Shown: piece after piece, positions 24,961-33,764 of the stretch
Numbering within the stretch: the first letter of the stretch is position 1
How the letters are laid out: the number at the start of each line of letters is the position of its first letter
Source of the DNA: Faucicola sp902506215
GTDB taxonomy: Bacteria > Pseudomonadota > Gammaproteobacteria > Pseudomonadales > Moraxellaceae
Direction: 5' to 3'
NCBI GenBank assembly: GCA_016888885.1
Contig: CP069437.1
Coordinates: 806,001 to 870,000, forward strand
DNA: 64,000 nt
The notes under the pieces: model-generated
The model's database searches: none
What the model saw: only the letters and a program-made list of their open reading frames with translations
What the model was told of the DNA's origin: nothing
Program-made: the position numbers and the translations under genes

Positions 24961-26376
24961 ATGTCATTTAAAATTTCTTCTCTTGCGCTAGCTGTTGCTA
25001 CGCTTTCTACTGTTTCTATCGCAAACGCCGCCGGTTTAGACCGCTCTACCCAACCAAGCTGGGCTTTTACCGAGCAAGGTACTTTTGCCTATGTTGAGCA
25101 CATTGCTATCGATCCAAAAGTCGAGGGTAAAGATAACAAAAACGTTGCGACAACTGACGCAAACTTTACCGCTGGTCGCAATGTCCCTGATATGGCCGAT
25201 GATTACCACTTTTTAAATTTTGGGGCAAAAGCCGATGTCAATGATACCATCAGCGTAGGGGCATTTTTTGATCAACCTTGGGCAGCCGATGTTAATTTCT
25301 CAGGTGACAATAATTTTGTAGCTCAAGGTGCTAATGCAACGATTGGGAACCTTACAAATGGTGCAATTACCGATATTTCGACTGCTAATCAAACCTTAAG
25401 CAATTTACGCACAGCTATTGGGGGCTTAACTCGGCAAATTGCTGCCACTACCGATCCAGCTACTAAAGCGACTTTAACTGCTCAACTTAATACCCTTAGT
25501 CAACGTGCAGAAGATTTAGGATCAGCCATTGTCGTTGCTGGTATTAATCAAAACAACAATGGTGAAGGCACGAATGTACAAATTTCAAGCCAAAACTTCA
25601 CAGGTTTGATAGGTGTTAAACTTGGCGAAAAGAAAAATATTCAAATCTATGGTGGTCCTACGATTCAGCGTTTAGAAGGTGATGTTCATCTTCGTGGTGT
25701 TGCTTACAAAGGTGCTACAGGTTACGATGCTAGTATTGCTCGTAACACTGACTATGGTTGGATGGCTGGGATTGCTTATTTAAAACCTGAAATTGCCCTC
25801 AAAGCCGCGTTAACCTATCGCTCTGAAATCGACCACGACGTCACTATGGCGGAAAATTTCCCAGCATTAGCTGCTAGAGGATTACCTACTCAAGGCACCA
25901 ATGAAATTACTATCACCACGCCAAAATCTGTTAACTTAGATTTCCAAACAGGTCTCAATCCAACAACCCTTTTAACCGCAAAAGCACGTTGGGTACCTTG
26001 GAGCGATTTTGCGATTAAACCAACAATCTATGGTAAAGCAAGCGGTTTAAATTTAGTTTCTTATGACGATGACGCTTGGACTGCTGAAGTCGGTCTAGGT
26101 AAGAAACTATCACCACAATTAGCTATTTCGGGCGCTGTGGGTTATGACTCAGGTGCAGGCAATCCCATCACTTCTCTAGGACCTGTCGAAGGTAACTGGA
26201 ATGTGGGCTTGGGGGCAAAATACAATTTGACACCTGAATGGGCTGTCTCAGGCGGCGTTAAATACTTGATGTTTGGTGATGCCAAAGCAAAACTACCCGA
26301 TGGTAGCATTGTTGGCGATTTCCAAGACAATGATGGCTGGGTATACGGTGTACGTTTATCTTACCAAAAGAAATAA
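24961..26376 (+). CDS. FadL/OmpP1/TodX-type outer membrane transporter
   Basis: A 471-residue outer membrane beta-barrel for long-chain fatty acids or other hydrophobics. A signal peptide ends at ANA-AG (residue ~23), and the N-terminal hatch starts soon after. Strands with alternating aromatics run to a C-terminal VYGVRLSYQKK. Residues ~135-185 form an unusual helical, Ala/Thr/Leu-rich insertion (SNLRTAIGGLTRQ, TAQLNTLSQRAEDLG), probably an extracellular or hatch coiled-coil element. GGGAG precedes the start. The Moraxella OMP E/FadL homologues are the likely orthologues. Confidence 0.88.
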   Translation: MSFKISSLALAVATLSTVSIANAAGLDRSTQPSWAFTEQGTFAYVEHIAIDPKVEGKDNKNVATTDANFTAGRNVPDMADDYHFLNFGAKADVNDTISVGAFFDQPWAADVNFSGDNNFVAQGANATIGNLTNGAITDISTANQTLSNLRTAIGGLTRQIAATTDPATKATLTAQLNTLSQRAEDLGSAIVVAGINQNNNGEGTNVQISSQNFTGLIGVKLGEKKNIQIYGGPTIQRLEGDVHLRGVAYKGATGYDASIARNTDYGWMAGIAYLKPEIALKAALTYRSEIDHDVTMAENFPALAARGLPTQGTNEITITTPKSVNLDFQTGLNPTTLLTAKARWVPWSDFAIKPTIYGKASGLNLVSYDDDAWTAEVGLGKKLSPQLAISGAVGYDSGAGNPITSLGPVEGNWNVGLGAKYNLTPEWAVSGGVKYLMFGDAKAKLPDGSIVGDFQDNDGWVYGVRLSYQKK

Positions 26377-26395
26377 GCTAACTTTCAATAATAAG

Positions 26396-26428
26396 AAAGC
26401 CAATCTGTTCATCAGGTTGGCTTTTTTT
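26396..26428 (+). terminator. Terminator after the FadL gene
   Basis: AAAGCCAATCTG / CAGGTTGGCTTT stem with one G-T pair, TTCAT loop and a T-run. Confidence 0.85.
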
Positions 26429-26511
26429 ATGTGTCTAGGTAATCAATTGTTGATACAGTAAGCCATTAATGATTATTACATAGGTGCCGCTTCAACGATA
26501 TATTCTATAAT

Positions 26512-27624
26512 TTAATTTGCAAGATTGGTCAGTGCTATGGTGAGATTGCCAATGCTTGGTACCGTGATGCCATTGGTTTTTTTTGGGTAAAGTTTGGCTT
26601 TTTGCACTTGTTGGCAAATAAATTTATCCACCTCTGAATCACCCGATGTTTGCGTAATCCTGCATTTTTCCACGCCACCTTGGGCATTGACATTAAGTTT
26701 TACTTGCAGGCTTGATAGCTGTTTTAGTGTCACAATACGCGATAAATTGGGCGGTAACTGCGTGTTCGGTTTTTTCTGCCAACTTGCATCCGCATTGCCA
26801 AAGGTGATGGGTGTTGCTGGTTTTGCTGACGAATTAACAGCGGGGATAGCTGAAATAACTGGGCTAACGGGCTGATTTGGCGTTTTTTGGATTTGAGGGC
26901 GCATCGAGTCTTTAGATGATTTAGCAGATGATTTAGCACGCTCATCGTGAGTTATAGGTTTTAAAGCATACTCAGCCCTGGTATGGCTTTGGTTAGTAGT
27001 AGCTGAGTTGATAGTAGCTGATTTGGGTTGAGTAAGAGATTGGCTAGTGTTTGAACTTATGTTGCGTTCTATTTGCGCCGCTTGCTGTTGTTTATCGTGA
27101 GCGTTATTTTTATGGGCGTTTAGTAATGGCGGGTTAGGAATATCCAGGGTTTTTGCTTGATTTTCAGTTTGACTTTGACTTGCTGTAGATAACGCAGTTT
27201 TAGGTTGACTGGCTTTTTTTTGGTTAGTCGAATTATCTATCGTTGTTCTGCGTTCGATTGGCTTGTGGCTACTATTTTTTGCTGGGTGATTCACCGGTTT
27301 AGCGGGTGTAGGGTTTGGTGTTGGGAACGTTTTTTCTTTAATATCAGCTGCTTGTGTGTTAGTGCTAGTATAAGCTTGCTTGGTAGGGTTTGCATGATGG
27401 ATAACTACAGGCGGTTGTGAATGGTAGGTCTGCGAGGAGTGAGGCTTCAGCTGGATAAAGCTAATTTCGAGCGGCTGTGTGGTTTGCGGTTTGATTTTTA
27501 ATGGCGTTTGGTACTGAAAAAATAGATATAGCAGCAGCCCATGCAACGCGGTAACGATGCCAACTACCACCACCCTAATATATAGTTTTGACGATTTGTT
27601 ATCAGATGATGGGGTAGATAGCAT
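26512..27624 (-). CDS. TonB-like energy transducer
   Basis: A 370-residue protein with one N-terminal membrane anchor (YIRVVVVGIVTALHGLLLYLFF). A very long Pro/Thr/Ser/Gln/Lys-rich periplasmic spacer of about 240 residues follows, then a C-terminal TonB-type domain (SLQVKLNVNAQGGVEKCRITQTSGDSEVD then YPKK). It would couple the inner-membrane proton motive force to outer membrane receptors or span the periplasm. Two cysteines in the C-terminal domain could form a disulfide. No exbB/exbD is adjacent. The promoter region is occupied by an IS605-type element ending about 60 bases upstream. TolA-like use is possible. Confidence 0.78.
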   Translation of the reverse strand: MLSTPSSDNKSSKLYIRVVVVGIVTALHGLLLYLFFQYQTPLKIKPQTTQPLEISFIQLKPHSSQTYHSQPPVVIHHANPTKQAYTSTNTQAADIKEKTFPTPNPTPAKPVNHPAKNSSHKPIERRTTIDNSTNQKKASQPKTALSTASQSQTENQAKTLDIPNPPLLNAHKNNAHDKQQQAAQIERNISSNTSQSLTQPKSATINSATTNQSHTRAEYALKPITHDERAKSSAKSSKDSMRPQIQKTPNQPVSPVISAIPAVNSSAKPATPITFGNADASWQKKPNTQLPPNLSRIVTLKQLSSLQVKLNVNAQGGVEKCRITQTSGDSEVDKFICQQVQKAKLYPKKTNGITVPSIGNLTIALTNLAN

Positions 27625-27683
27625 AACAGGGAAATCGTTTGATGCACGCTTTAATGATGACAGATGATATTGCCATCTTAATT

Positions 27684-28012
27684 TGACTTCCTCCCCTCCC
27701 TAAAGCGAGGGGATTCCTTCTGCAAGACGGTGAAGCCCCACCGCAAACCTTAAATAGTGGCAACCGCCCGTACGACACACCGTACATTTAAGGTTCTTAT
27801 TTTAAACTAATCCTACCATTAGGATTGTCAATAGACACGGATTAGCTTAAGTGTGTGTTTGGAGTGCCTTACCAGTTAAGTTACTGCGTACTCGCAATTT
27901 AGTCTTAACTTAACTGTTGAGTGCAAGACATTAAATATAGTGATATGAGTATAGCAAATCTTATAGAGTTAAGCAATTGCCTTATATCCACCACCTGAAG
28001 TCGGTGGTTTTA
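27684..28012 (-). mobile_element. Non-autonomous IS200/IS605-type element (tnpA/tnpB-less)
   Basis: About 330 bases without a gene, bounded by the two kinds of subterminal hairpin seen in IS200/IS605 elements. The left end (read on the minus strand) has ACCACC / GGTGGT with loop GACTTCA (27990-28008). The right end has CCCCTC / GAGGGG (27693-27712) inside the typical ending that closes with GGAGGAAGTCAA. Such hairpin-ended, non-duplicating elements are called PATEs or IS605 MITEs. The right end is also where a TnpB guide-RNA scaffold ends in full-length relatives. Exact boundaries are approximate. Confidence 0.75.
27948..27976 (-). promoter_or_regulatory. Sigma-70 promoter inside the IS605-type element
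   Basis: On the minus strand: -35 TTGCTT (27976-27971), 17-base spacer, -10 TATACT (27953-27948). It reads across the element toward its right end and on into the TonB-like gene, so it may make an element RNA and also drive that gene. Confidence 0.6.
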
Positions 28013-28143
28013 CGGCAAGGTCAGATAAAGTCGCTTGTCCAATAATGACGCTTTTTTGCCTATCAATTGATTCAGCGGGCTTGGCAAGGCAGGCATTTTT
28101 TGCATGGGTGGCAATCCAATCTTTATGCAAGAAAAAACCTAAA

Positions 28144-28158
28144 ATGAATAAAATTCAT
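28144..28158. promoter_or_regulatory. MetR-type palindrome upstream of mesX
   Basis: ATGAAT-AAA-ATTCAT contains TGAA-N5-TTCA, the MetR consensus, about 140 bases before the mesX start. An inverted half-site (TTTTTATTCAT) follows near 28180-28190. The AT-rich leader 28159-28296 should hold the promoter. Confidence 0.6.
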
Positions 28159-28296
28159 CATTTTTAAATTTTAATTCGTTTTTATTCATCTTTATTTTAG
28201 CGTATAACTGTCTTTGTACTTTTAGCAGTGACGATTTTTAGTAATCGTAGGGTGCTAAAAGAATTTTTTTGCGCGACTGTTACGGAGATTATAGAC

Positions 28297-29274
28297 ATGA
28301 CTTTACCGATTGATTGTCATATCAAAACCATTGCATTTGATGAAAACTACCAACCTGCCAAAGATACTAGGCTGACTACCAACTTTGCCAATCTGGCACG
28401 GGGGGAACACCGCGAGCAAAACTTACGCAATACCCTGCAAATGATTAACCATCGATTTAATGACTTGGCACATTGGGACAATGTGACTGGCGACCGCTAT
28501 CAGGTCGAGCTTGAAATTGTATCTGCCCATCTTGAGATAGCGGGTACGGGAGACAGCTTCCCGGCTATTGAGATTTTAAAAACCGTTATCTTTGACACCC
28601 AAACCCAGCAGCGAATCGATGGCATTGTGGGGAACAGTTTTTCTTCCTATGTGCGCGATTATGACTTTAGTGTATGGCTGTTGGCGCATAACAAAAACCA
28701 GCCATCGTTTAGCGTGCCCGAGCGGTTTGGGGATTTGCATGGTAAGTTGTTTGATTATGTGCTGAACTCGCCTGCCTATCGTGAGCAATTTAACAAACCC
28801 CCGGTGATTTGTCTCAGTGTATCGACCACTAAGACCTACACCCGAACTGCCAATTGTCATCCGATTTTGGGCACTGAATATGTACAAGACGCGTATTCGC
28901 TGACAGATGAGTACTTTAGCAAAATGGGGTTATCGGTGCGTTATTTTATGCCGCCAAAATCAGTAGCACCTTTTGCATTTTATTTTAAAGGTGATTTGCT
29001 CAACGACTACACCAACCTTGAGCTTATCAGCACGATTAGCACGATGGAAACGTTCCAAAAAATTTATCGTCCTGAGATTTATAACGCCAATAGCGTGGCA
29101 GGTCAAAGCTATCGGCCCAGTTTAAATCATGAGGATTATTCACTGACCAAAATCGAGTATGACCGTGAAGAACGTAGCCAGCTGGCGATTCAACAAGGTC
29201 AATACACAGAAACCCACTTTATCAAACCCTATCAAACCTTATTACAAAACTGGTTAAATTCCCAAGTCGCTTAA
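28297..29274 (+). CDS. mesX: DUF1852 protein, MesX (partner of MesD methionine synthase)
   Basis: A 325-residue DUF1852 protein, full length for the family. It has no signal peptide or membrane helix. In Acinetobacter baylyi, MesX is required by MesD for folate-independent methionine synthesis in the presence of oxygen; its chemistry was not settled when last I knew. The gene begins at ATG 28297 with ACGGAGA upstream (an earlier in-frame start at 28228 lacks one). It lies 64 bases ahead of mesD. A MetR-like site upstream fits methionine-responsive control. Recognition is by family memory, not by a catalytic motif. Confidence 0.85.
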   Translation: MTLPIDCHIKTIAFDENYQPAKDTRLTTNFANLARGEHREQNLRNTLQMINHRFNDLAHWDNVTGDRYQVELEIVSAHLEIAGTGDSFPAIEILKTVIFDTQTQQRIDGIVGNSFSSYVRDYDFSVWLLAHNKNQPSFSVPERFGDLHGKLFDYVLNSPAYREQFNKPPVICLSVSTTKTYTRTANCHPILGTEYVQDAYSLTDEYFSKMGLSVRYFMPPKSVAPFAFYFKGDLLNDYTNLELISTISTMETFQKIYRPEIYNANSVAGQSYRPSLNHEDYSLTKIEYDREERSQLAIQQGQYTETHFIKPYQTLLQNWLNSQVA

Positions 29275-29338
29275 CCCAACTAGCTTAATAAGTCGCTTAA
29301 GCAGTTTTTGCTGACACCAAACAATTAAAGAGAAAACA

Positions 29339-30394
29339 ATGACGACACTTTTTCCAACATCAACGGCAGGTAGCCTGCCTAAACCAAGCTGGCTTGCTGA
29401 ACCTGAACAACTTTGGTCACCTTGGAAGCTAACAGACAGCGCCCTTGTCCAAGGCAAACAAGACGCGTTATTGGTATCATTGCAGCAGCAACTAGCGGCA
29501 GGCATTGATATTGTGAGTGATGGCGAGCAAACCCGCCAACATTTTGTCACCACCTTTATTGAGCATCTAGATGGGGTTGATTTTGCCAATCGCGCTACAG
29601 TAAAAATTCGCAATCGCTATGAAGCCAGTGTGCCGACTGTGGTGAGTGCGGTGTCGCGCCCGCAATCGGTATTTGCTGAGGACGCCAAGTTTTTGCGTCA
29701 GCACACAGACAAACCTATCAAATGGGCATTGCCTGGCCCCATGACCATGATTGATACCTTAAGTGACCAATACTACGGCAGCCGTGAAAAACTGGCTTGG
29801 GAATTTGCTACCCTACTCAATCAAGAAGCCAAAGAACTGGAGGCGGCAGGGGTCGATATTATTCAATTTGATGAGCCTGCCTTTAATGTATTTTTTGATG
29901 AAGTTAATGATTGGGGCATTGCAACACTCGAACGTGCTATCGAAGGGTTGAAATGTGACACTGCCGTCCATATCTGTTATGGTTATGGTATCAAAGCCAA
30001 TACCGATTGGAAACAAACCTTGGGCAGTGAATGGCGACAGTATGAAGCCATCTTCCCCAAACTACAGCAATCGGCGATTGATATGGTGTCGCTAGAATGT
30101 CACAATTCGCGCGTACCGATGGAACTTATCGAATTGATTCGTGGCAAAAAAGTGATGGTGGGCGCGATTGATGTGGCGACGCATCAGATAGAAACGCCTG
30201 AGCAAGTGGCAGAAACGCTGCATAAAGCCTTGCAGTTTGTGGATGCTGAAAATTTGTACCCTTGTACCAATTGCGGAATGGCGCCGCTCCCCCGTCATGT
30301 GGCACAAGGCAAATTGTCTGCCTTAGCACAAGGCGCCAAGCTCGTCCGAAATGACTATTTAGCCACGCATCAATTGGAAGACCTAATAATTTAA
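29339..30394 (+). CDS. mesD: Core-MetE type methionine synthase, MesD
   Basis: A 351-residue cobalamin-independent methionine synthase reduced to the catalytic C-terminal barrel of MetE; the folate-binding N-terminal half is missing. Zinc and homocysteine residues are visible: His211 and Cys213 (VHICYGYG), Glu253 (LECHNSR), Cys312 (CTNCGM), and FDEPAF near 177. It would methylate homocysteine using a donor other than methyl-tetrahydrofolate. With mesX upstream and a flavin reductase downstream it forms a three-gene operon. The methyl donor is not apparent from sequence. Confidence 0.88.
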   Translation: MTTLFPTSTAGSLPKPSWLAEPEQLWSPWKLTDSALVQGKQDALLVSLQQQLAAGIDIVSDGEQTRQHFVTTFIEHLDGVDFANRATVKIRNRYEASVPTVVSAVSRPQSVFAEDAKFLRQHTDKPIKWALPGPMTMIDTLSDQYYGSREKLAWEFATLLNQEAKELEAAGVDIIQFDEPAFNVFFDEVNDWGIATLERAIEGLKCDTAVHICYGYGIKANTDWKQTLGSEWRQYEAIFPKLQQSAIDMVSLECHNSRVPMELIELIRGKKVMVGAIDVATHQIETPEQVAETLHKALQFVDAENLYPCTNCGMAPLPRHVAQGKLSALAQGAKLVRNDYLATHQLEDLII

Positions 30395-30414
30395 AAAGTA
30401 CTTTGGAAAAAACA

Positions 30415-30921
30415 ATGGTTGACGTTACTGATTTTAGAAATGCCATGTCGATGTTATCGGCTGCGGTCAATGTGGTCACTACCGATGGCCCTGCGGGTCG
30501 TCATGGCTTTACTGCATCGGCGGTGTGCAGTGTAACCGATACCCCACCGACCTTGCTGGTATGTATGAATACCGCCTCACGCTCGTATGAATATTTTGTG
30601 CAAAACAAGGTATTGGCGGTGAATGTGCTTGCCGATCATCATGCACCATTATCCGCGGTTTTTGCCTCCAAACTCGAAGCGCAAGCGCGCTTTGAGCATG
30701 GCACATGGCATACCTTGATGACCCAGTCACCGATTTTGGACAATGCCTTGGTGAGCTTTGATTGCCAAATCGAGCAAATCCAAGAAGTCGGCACACACGG
30801 GATTTTTATTTGTCGTATCGAAGCCATACAACAAGGCAAAGACCAGACAGGCTTGGTGTATTTTAACCGTGAATACCATGCCGTCAATAAAATTAAAGTT
30901 GATACGCCCAGCCAACCATAA
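30415..30921 (+). CDS. Flavin reductase family protein
   Basis: A 168-residue flavin reductase-like (RutF/HpaC type) split-barrel protein. FRNAMSMLSAAVNVVTT opens the fold, and GFTASAVCSVTDTPPTLLVCMN binds flavin. Such enzymes supply reduced FMN or FAD to a partner oxygenase. The ATG at 30415 is chosen over a TTG at 30403 because GGA lies just upstream. It starts about 20 bases after mesD, in the same operon, which suggests that the MesX/MesD reaction needs reduced flavin plus oxygen; this is inferred from context alone. Confidence 0.83.
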   Translation: MVDVTDFRNAMSMLSAAVNVVTTDGPAGRHGFTASAVCSVTDTPPTLLVCMNTASRSYEYFVQNKVLAVNVLADHHAPLSAVFASKLEAQARFEHGTWHTLMTQSPILDNALVSFDCQIEQIQEVGTHGIFICRIEAIQQGKDQTGLVYFNREYHAVNKIKVDTPSQP

Positions 30922-31012
30922 TGCCAAGCACCGAGTCAGATTTTGTACAATCCCAGCGAATTAATGCTAAAGTAGTCACTCATATCGATAGTTAGATAAT
31001 TTAGGATGGGTG

Positions 31013-32206
31013 ATGGCGATTATTAAGTCTTTGTTGGACACGGATTTATACAAATTTACCATGCTACAAGTGGTACTACACAAGTTTCCACAGACGCATA
31101 GCGTATATGCGTTTCGCTGTCGCAACCTTGAAGATACTGCCTATCCCCTATCAACGCTACTCGATGAAGTCAATAGCGAGCTCGATGCGCTTTGTGAACT
31201 GCGTTTTACAGCCGATGAGCTGCAATATCTTCGTGGTCTGCGCTTTATCAAAAGTGACTTTGTGGATTATCTGGAATTATTTCAACTCAAACGTCGTTTT
31301 ATCAAAGCGACCCTTGATGCCGAAGGTCGGTTAGACATTCGTATTGAAGGCCCGATGATTCAGGCAATGATGTTTGAAATCTTTGTGTTGGCGATTGTCA
31401 ATGAACTGTATTTTAGTCACCTTGACCAACAATCGGCTTGGCAAGTCGGTGAACAACGGCTAAACGATAAACTGCTACTGCTACAAGACTATCGTCACCA
31501 AATGGCGGCTTATGACGTTCCTTTTTTGCTATCAGATTTTGGTACGCGTCGACGTTATAGTATTGCTTGGCAAGAGCAAGTGATTGAGCGGTTGATGACA
31601 GTGCCGGAAATATTTCGCGGTACGAGCAATGTGTATTTTGCCAAACAGTTCGGTATCACCCCAATTGGCACAATGGCACATGAATTTCTGCAAGCCTTTC
31701 AGGCACTCGATGTGCGCTTGCGTAATTTCCAAAAAGCGGCACTCGAAGCTTGGGTTCAAGAATATCGGGGTGACTTAGGTATTGCGTTGACAGACGTGGT
31801 CGGGATGGACGCTTTTTTGCGCGATTTTGACTTGTATTTTGCCAAGCTATTTGATGGGCTGCGTCACGACAGTGGCGACCCGTATGCATGGGGCGAAAAA
31901 GCCTACGCGCACTACCAACAACTCAAAATCAACCCAAAAACCAAAATGTTAAATTTTAGCGATGGATTGACGCTGCAGAAGGCGTGGGCGCTGTACTTGC
32001 ATTTTAACGACCGTTTTCAACTTGGGTTTGGTATCGGGACTCACTTGACCAATGATATGGGACAAACACCGCTCAACATTGTCCTTAAACTGGTTGAATG
32101 TAACGGGCAATCGGTCGCCAAAATATCCGACAGCCCGGGCAAAACCATGACCGATAACGATACCTTTTTGGCATACCTGCGCCAAGTATTTGATATCGCC
32201 GAGTAA
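31013..32206 (+). CDS. pncB: Nicotinate phosphoribosyltransferase
   Basis: A 397-residue enzyme of the NAD salvage pathway that makes nicotinate mononucleotide from nicotinate and PRPP. It has LLDTDLYKFTMLQVVLHKFP at the N-terminus, FGTRRRYS, GTSNVYFAKQFGITPIGTMAHE, and RHDSGDPYAWGEKA, the PRPP-site region. AGGA lies 6 bases before the ATG at 31013; a GTG at 31010 is possible. It is about 90 bases downstream of the flavin reductase gene and may be a separate unit. It converges on gabD. Confidence 0.95.
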   Translation: MAIIKSLLDTDLYKFTMLQVVLHKFPQTHSVYAFRCRNLEDTAYPLSTLLDEVNSELDALCELRFTADELQYLRGLRFIKSDFVDYLELFQLKRRFIKATLDAEGRLDIRIEGPMIQAMMFEIFVLAIVNELYFSHLDQQSAWQVGEQRLNDKLLLLQDYRHQMAAYDVPFLLSDFGTRRRYSIAWQEQVIERLMTVPEIFRGTSNVYFAKQFGITPIGTMAHEFLQAFQALDVRLRNFQKAALEAWVQEYRGDLGIALTDVVGMDAFLRDFDLYFAKLFDGLRHDSGDPYAWGEKAYAHYQQLKINPKTKMLNFSDGLTLQKAWALYLHFNDRFQLGFGIGTHLTNDMGQTPLNIVLKLVECNGQSVAKISDSPGKTMTDNDTFLAYLRQVFDIAE

Positions 32207-32309
32207 AAGTCCTAAAGCGCTAATTACAAAAACCAATAAACTAAATCACCACATTCAATCTTACGCCCAATCATGGCAATGTATGCCATGAACTTGGACG
32301 ATTGAACTA

Positions 32310-33764
32310 TTATTGCACATCAATACACCAATACTTGGTAGTCAGGTACTCTTCAATCCCATACTTTGAGCCTTCACGCCCAAAGCCTGATTGCTTCACA
32401 CCCCCAAATGGTGCAACTTCGGTTGATAACAGCCCGGTGTTTTGGGCGACCATACCGTATTCGAGTCCTTCACACACTTTCCACGAACGCGCAACGCTTT
32501 GGGTATAAAAATATGCTGCCAGTCCATAAATCGTGTTGTTGGCATGGGCAATCACTTCATCATCGCTATCAAACACAAACACGGGCGCAATCGGACCAAA
32601 AATCTCTTGGCTGGCGATGTCCATGTCATCGGTAATTCCCGTGATAATGGTTGGTTCAAAGCTTAAATCTGACGCGCTGTGTTTCTTTCCACCGGTTACC
32701 ACGGTCGCGCCTTTGTTCACCGCATCTGCAAGTAACTGTTCGACTTTGTCCAGTGCGCCTTGGTTGATGAGCGGACCGATATTTACGCCCTCTGTCATGC
32801 CGTTACCGACTTTTAGTGCTTCGACTTTTTGTTTGAAGATGGCTAAAAATTTGTCTTTGATACTTGATTGCACATAGACGCGGTTTGCACAGACACAGGT
32901 TTGTCCGGCATTACGGTATTTGGAAGCGATAAGACCGCTTGCCGCTTTTTCTAAGTCAGCATCATCAAAGACGATAAAGGGCGCATTGCCACCAAGCTCC
33001 ATTGAGAGTTTTTTGACCGTGGACGCGCATTGTGACATCAGCACGCGACCGACTTCGGTAGAGCCAGTGAATGACAATTTGTGGATGCGTTCATCTTGGG
33101 TGAGCACTTCACCAATCACTGAGGACTTGCCGGTGACGATTTGTAGCAAGCCTGCAGGTAAGCCTGCTCGTATGGCAAGTTCGCCCAGTGCTAATGCGGT
33201 CAATGGGGTTTCGGTGGCAGGTTTGACAATTATGCTACAGCCAGCAGCTAAGGCAGGGGCAACTTTACGGGTAATCATGGCGGCGGGGAAATTCCAAGGG
33301 GTAATCGCTGCGCATACGCCAATCGGTTGTTTTAACACCACGTAGCGTAGGTCTTTGTTGGTGGTGGGGATGATGTCGCCATAGATGCGTTTACCTTCTT
33401 CGGCAAACCAGCGGATAAAGCTATTGGCATAGCCGATTTCACCGCGTGATTCAGTCAGTGGTTTGCCTTGCTCAGCGGTCATGATGGTCGCTAAGTCTTC
33501 TTTATTTTGGTCGATTAAATCCGCCCAGTTGTTTAAAATAGCTGCGCGCTCGTTGGCGGTCTTTTTTGCCCAGTCTATTTGCGCTTTATGGGCGATGGCG
33601 ACGGCGTCGATGACTTGAGATTTTTCTAGGCTGGGTATAGTGGCAATCACTTGGTTGTCAAATGGATTGGTGACATCAATGGTGTCGCCTGTCGTGGCGT
33701 CCGTCCATTGATTGCTAATGAGGGATTGGGTTTTGAGTAAGGTTGGGTCTTTGATTGGTAGCAT
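32310..33764 (-). CDS. gabD: Succinate-semialdehyde dehydrogenase, NADP-type
   Basis: A 484-residue aldehyde dehydrogenase. It has TPWNFPAAMITRKVAPALAAG (cofactor), FTGSTEVGR, the general base in SMELGGNAPF, the nucleophilic Cys in NAGQTCVCANR, and a C-terminal GVKQSGFGREGSKYG typical of GabD. It would oxidise succinate semialdehyde to succinate in GABA use. No gabT or transporter lies adjacent. The second Cys two residues after the nucleophile is the position of the regulatory disulfide in GabD. Other semialdehyde substrates cannot be ruled out. Confidence 0.9.
   Translation of the reverse strand: MLPIKDPTLLKTQSLISNQWTDATTGDTIDVTNPFDNQVIATIPSLEKSQVIDAVAIAHKAQIDWAKKTANERAAILNNWADLIDQNKEDLATIMTAEQGKPLTESRGEIGYANSFIRWFAEEGKRIYGDIIPTTNKDLRYVVLKQPIGVCAAITPWNFPAAMITRKVAPALAAGCSIIVKPATETPLTALALGELAIRAGLPAGLLQIVTGKSSVIGEVLTQDERIHKLSFTGSTEVGRVLMSQCASTVKKLSMELGGNAPFIVFDDADLEKAASGLIASKYRNAGQTCVCANRVYVQSSIKDKFLAIFKQKVEALKVGNGMTEGVNIGPLINQGALDKVEQLLADAVNKGATVVTGGKKHSASDLSFEPTIITGITDDMDIASQEIFGPIAPVFVFDSDDEVIAHANNTIYGLAAYFYTQSVARSWKVCEGLEYGMVAQNTGLLSTEVAPFGGVKQSGFGREGSKYGIEEYLTTKYWCIDVQ

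Noticed and set aside
27602..27787. Sixty-one-codon minus-strand frame across the right end of the IS605-type element
   Set aside because: It translates the hairpin end itself (Gly/Arg-rich) and overlaps the TonB-like start; it is a by-product of the element end.
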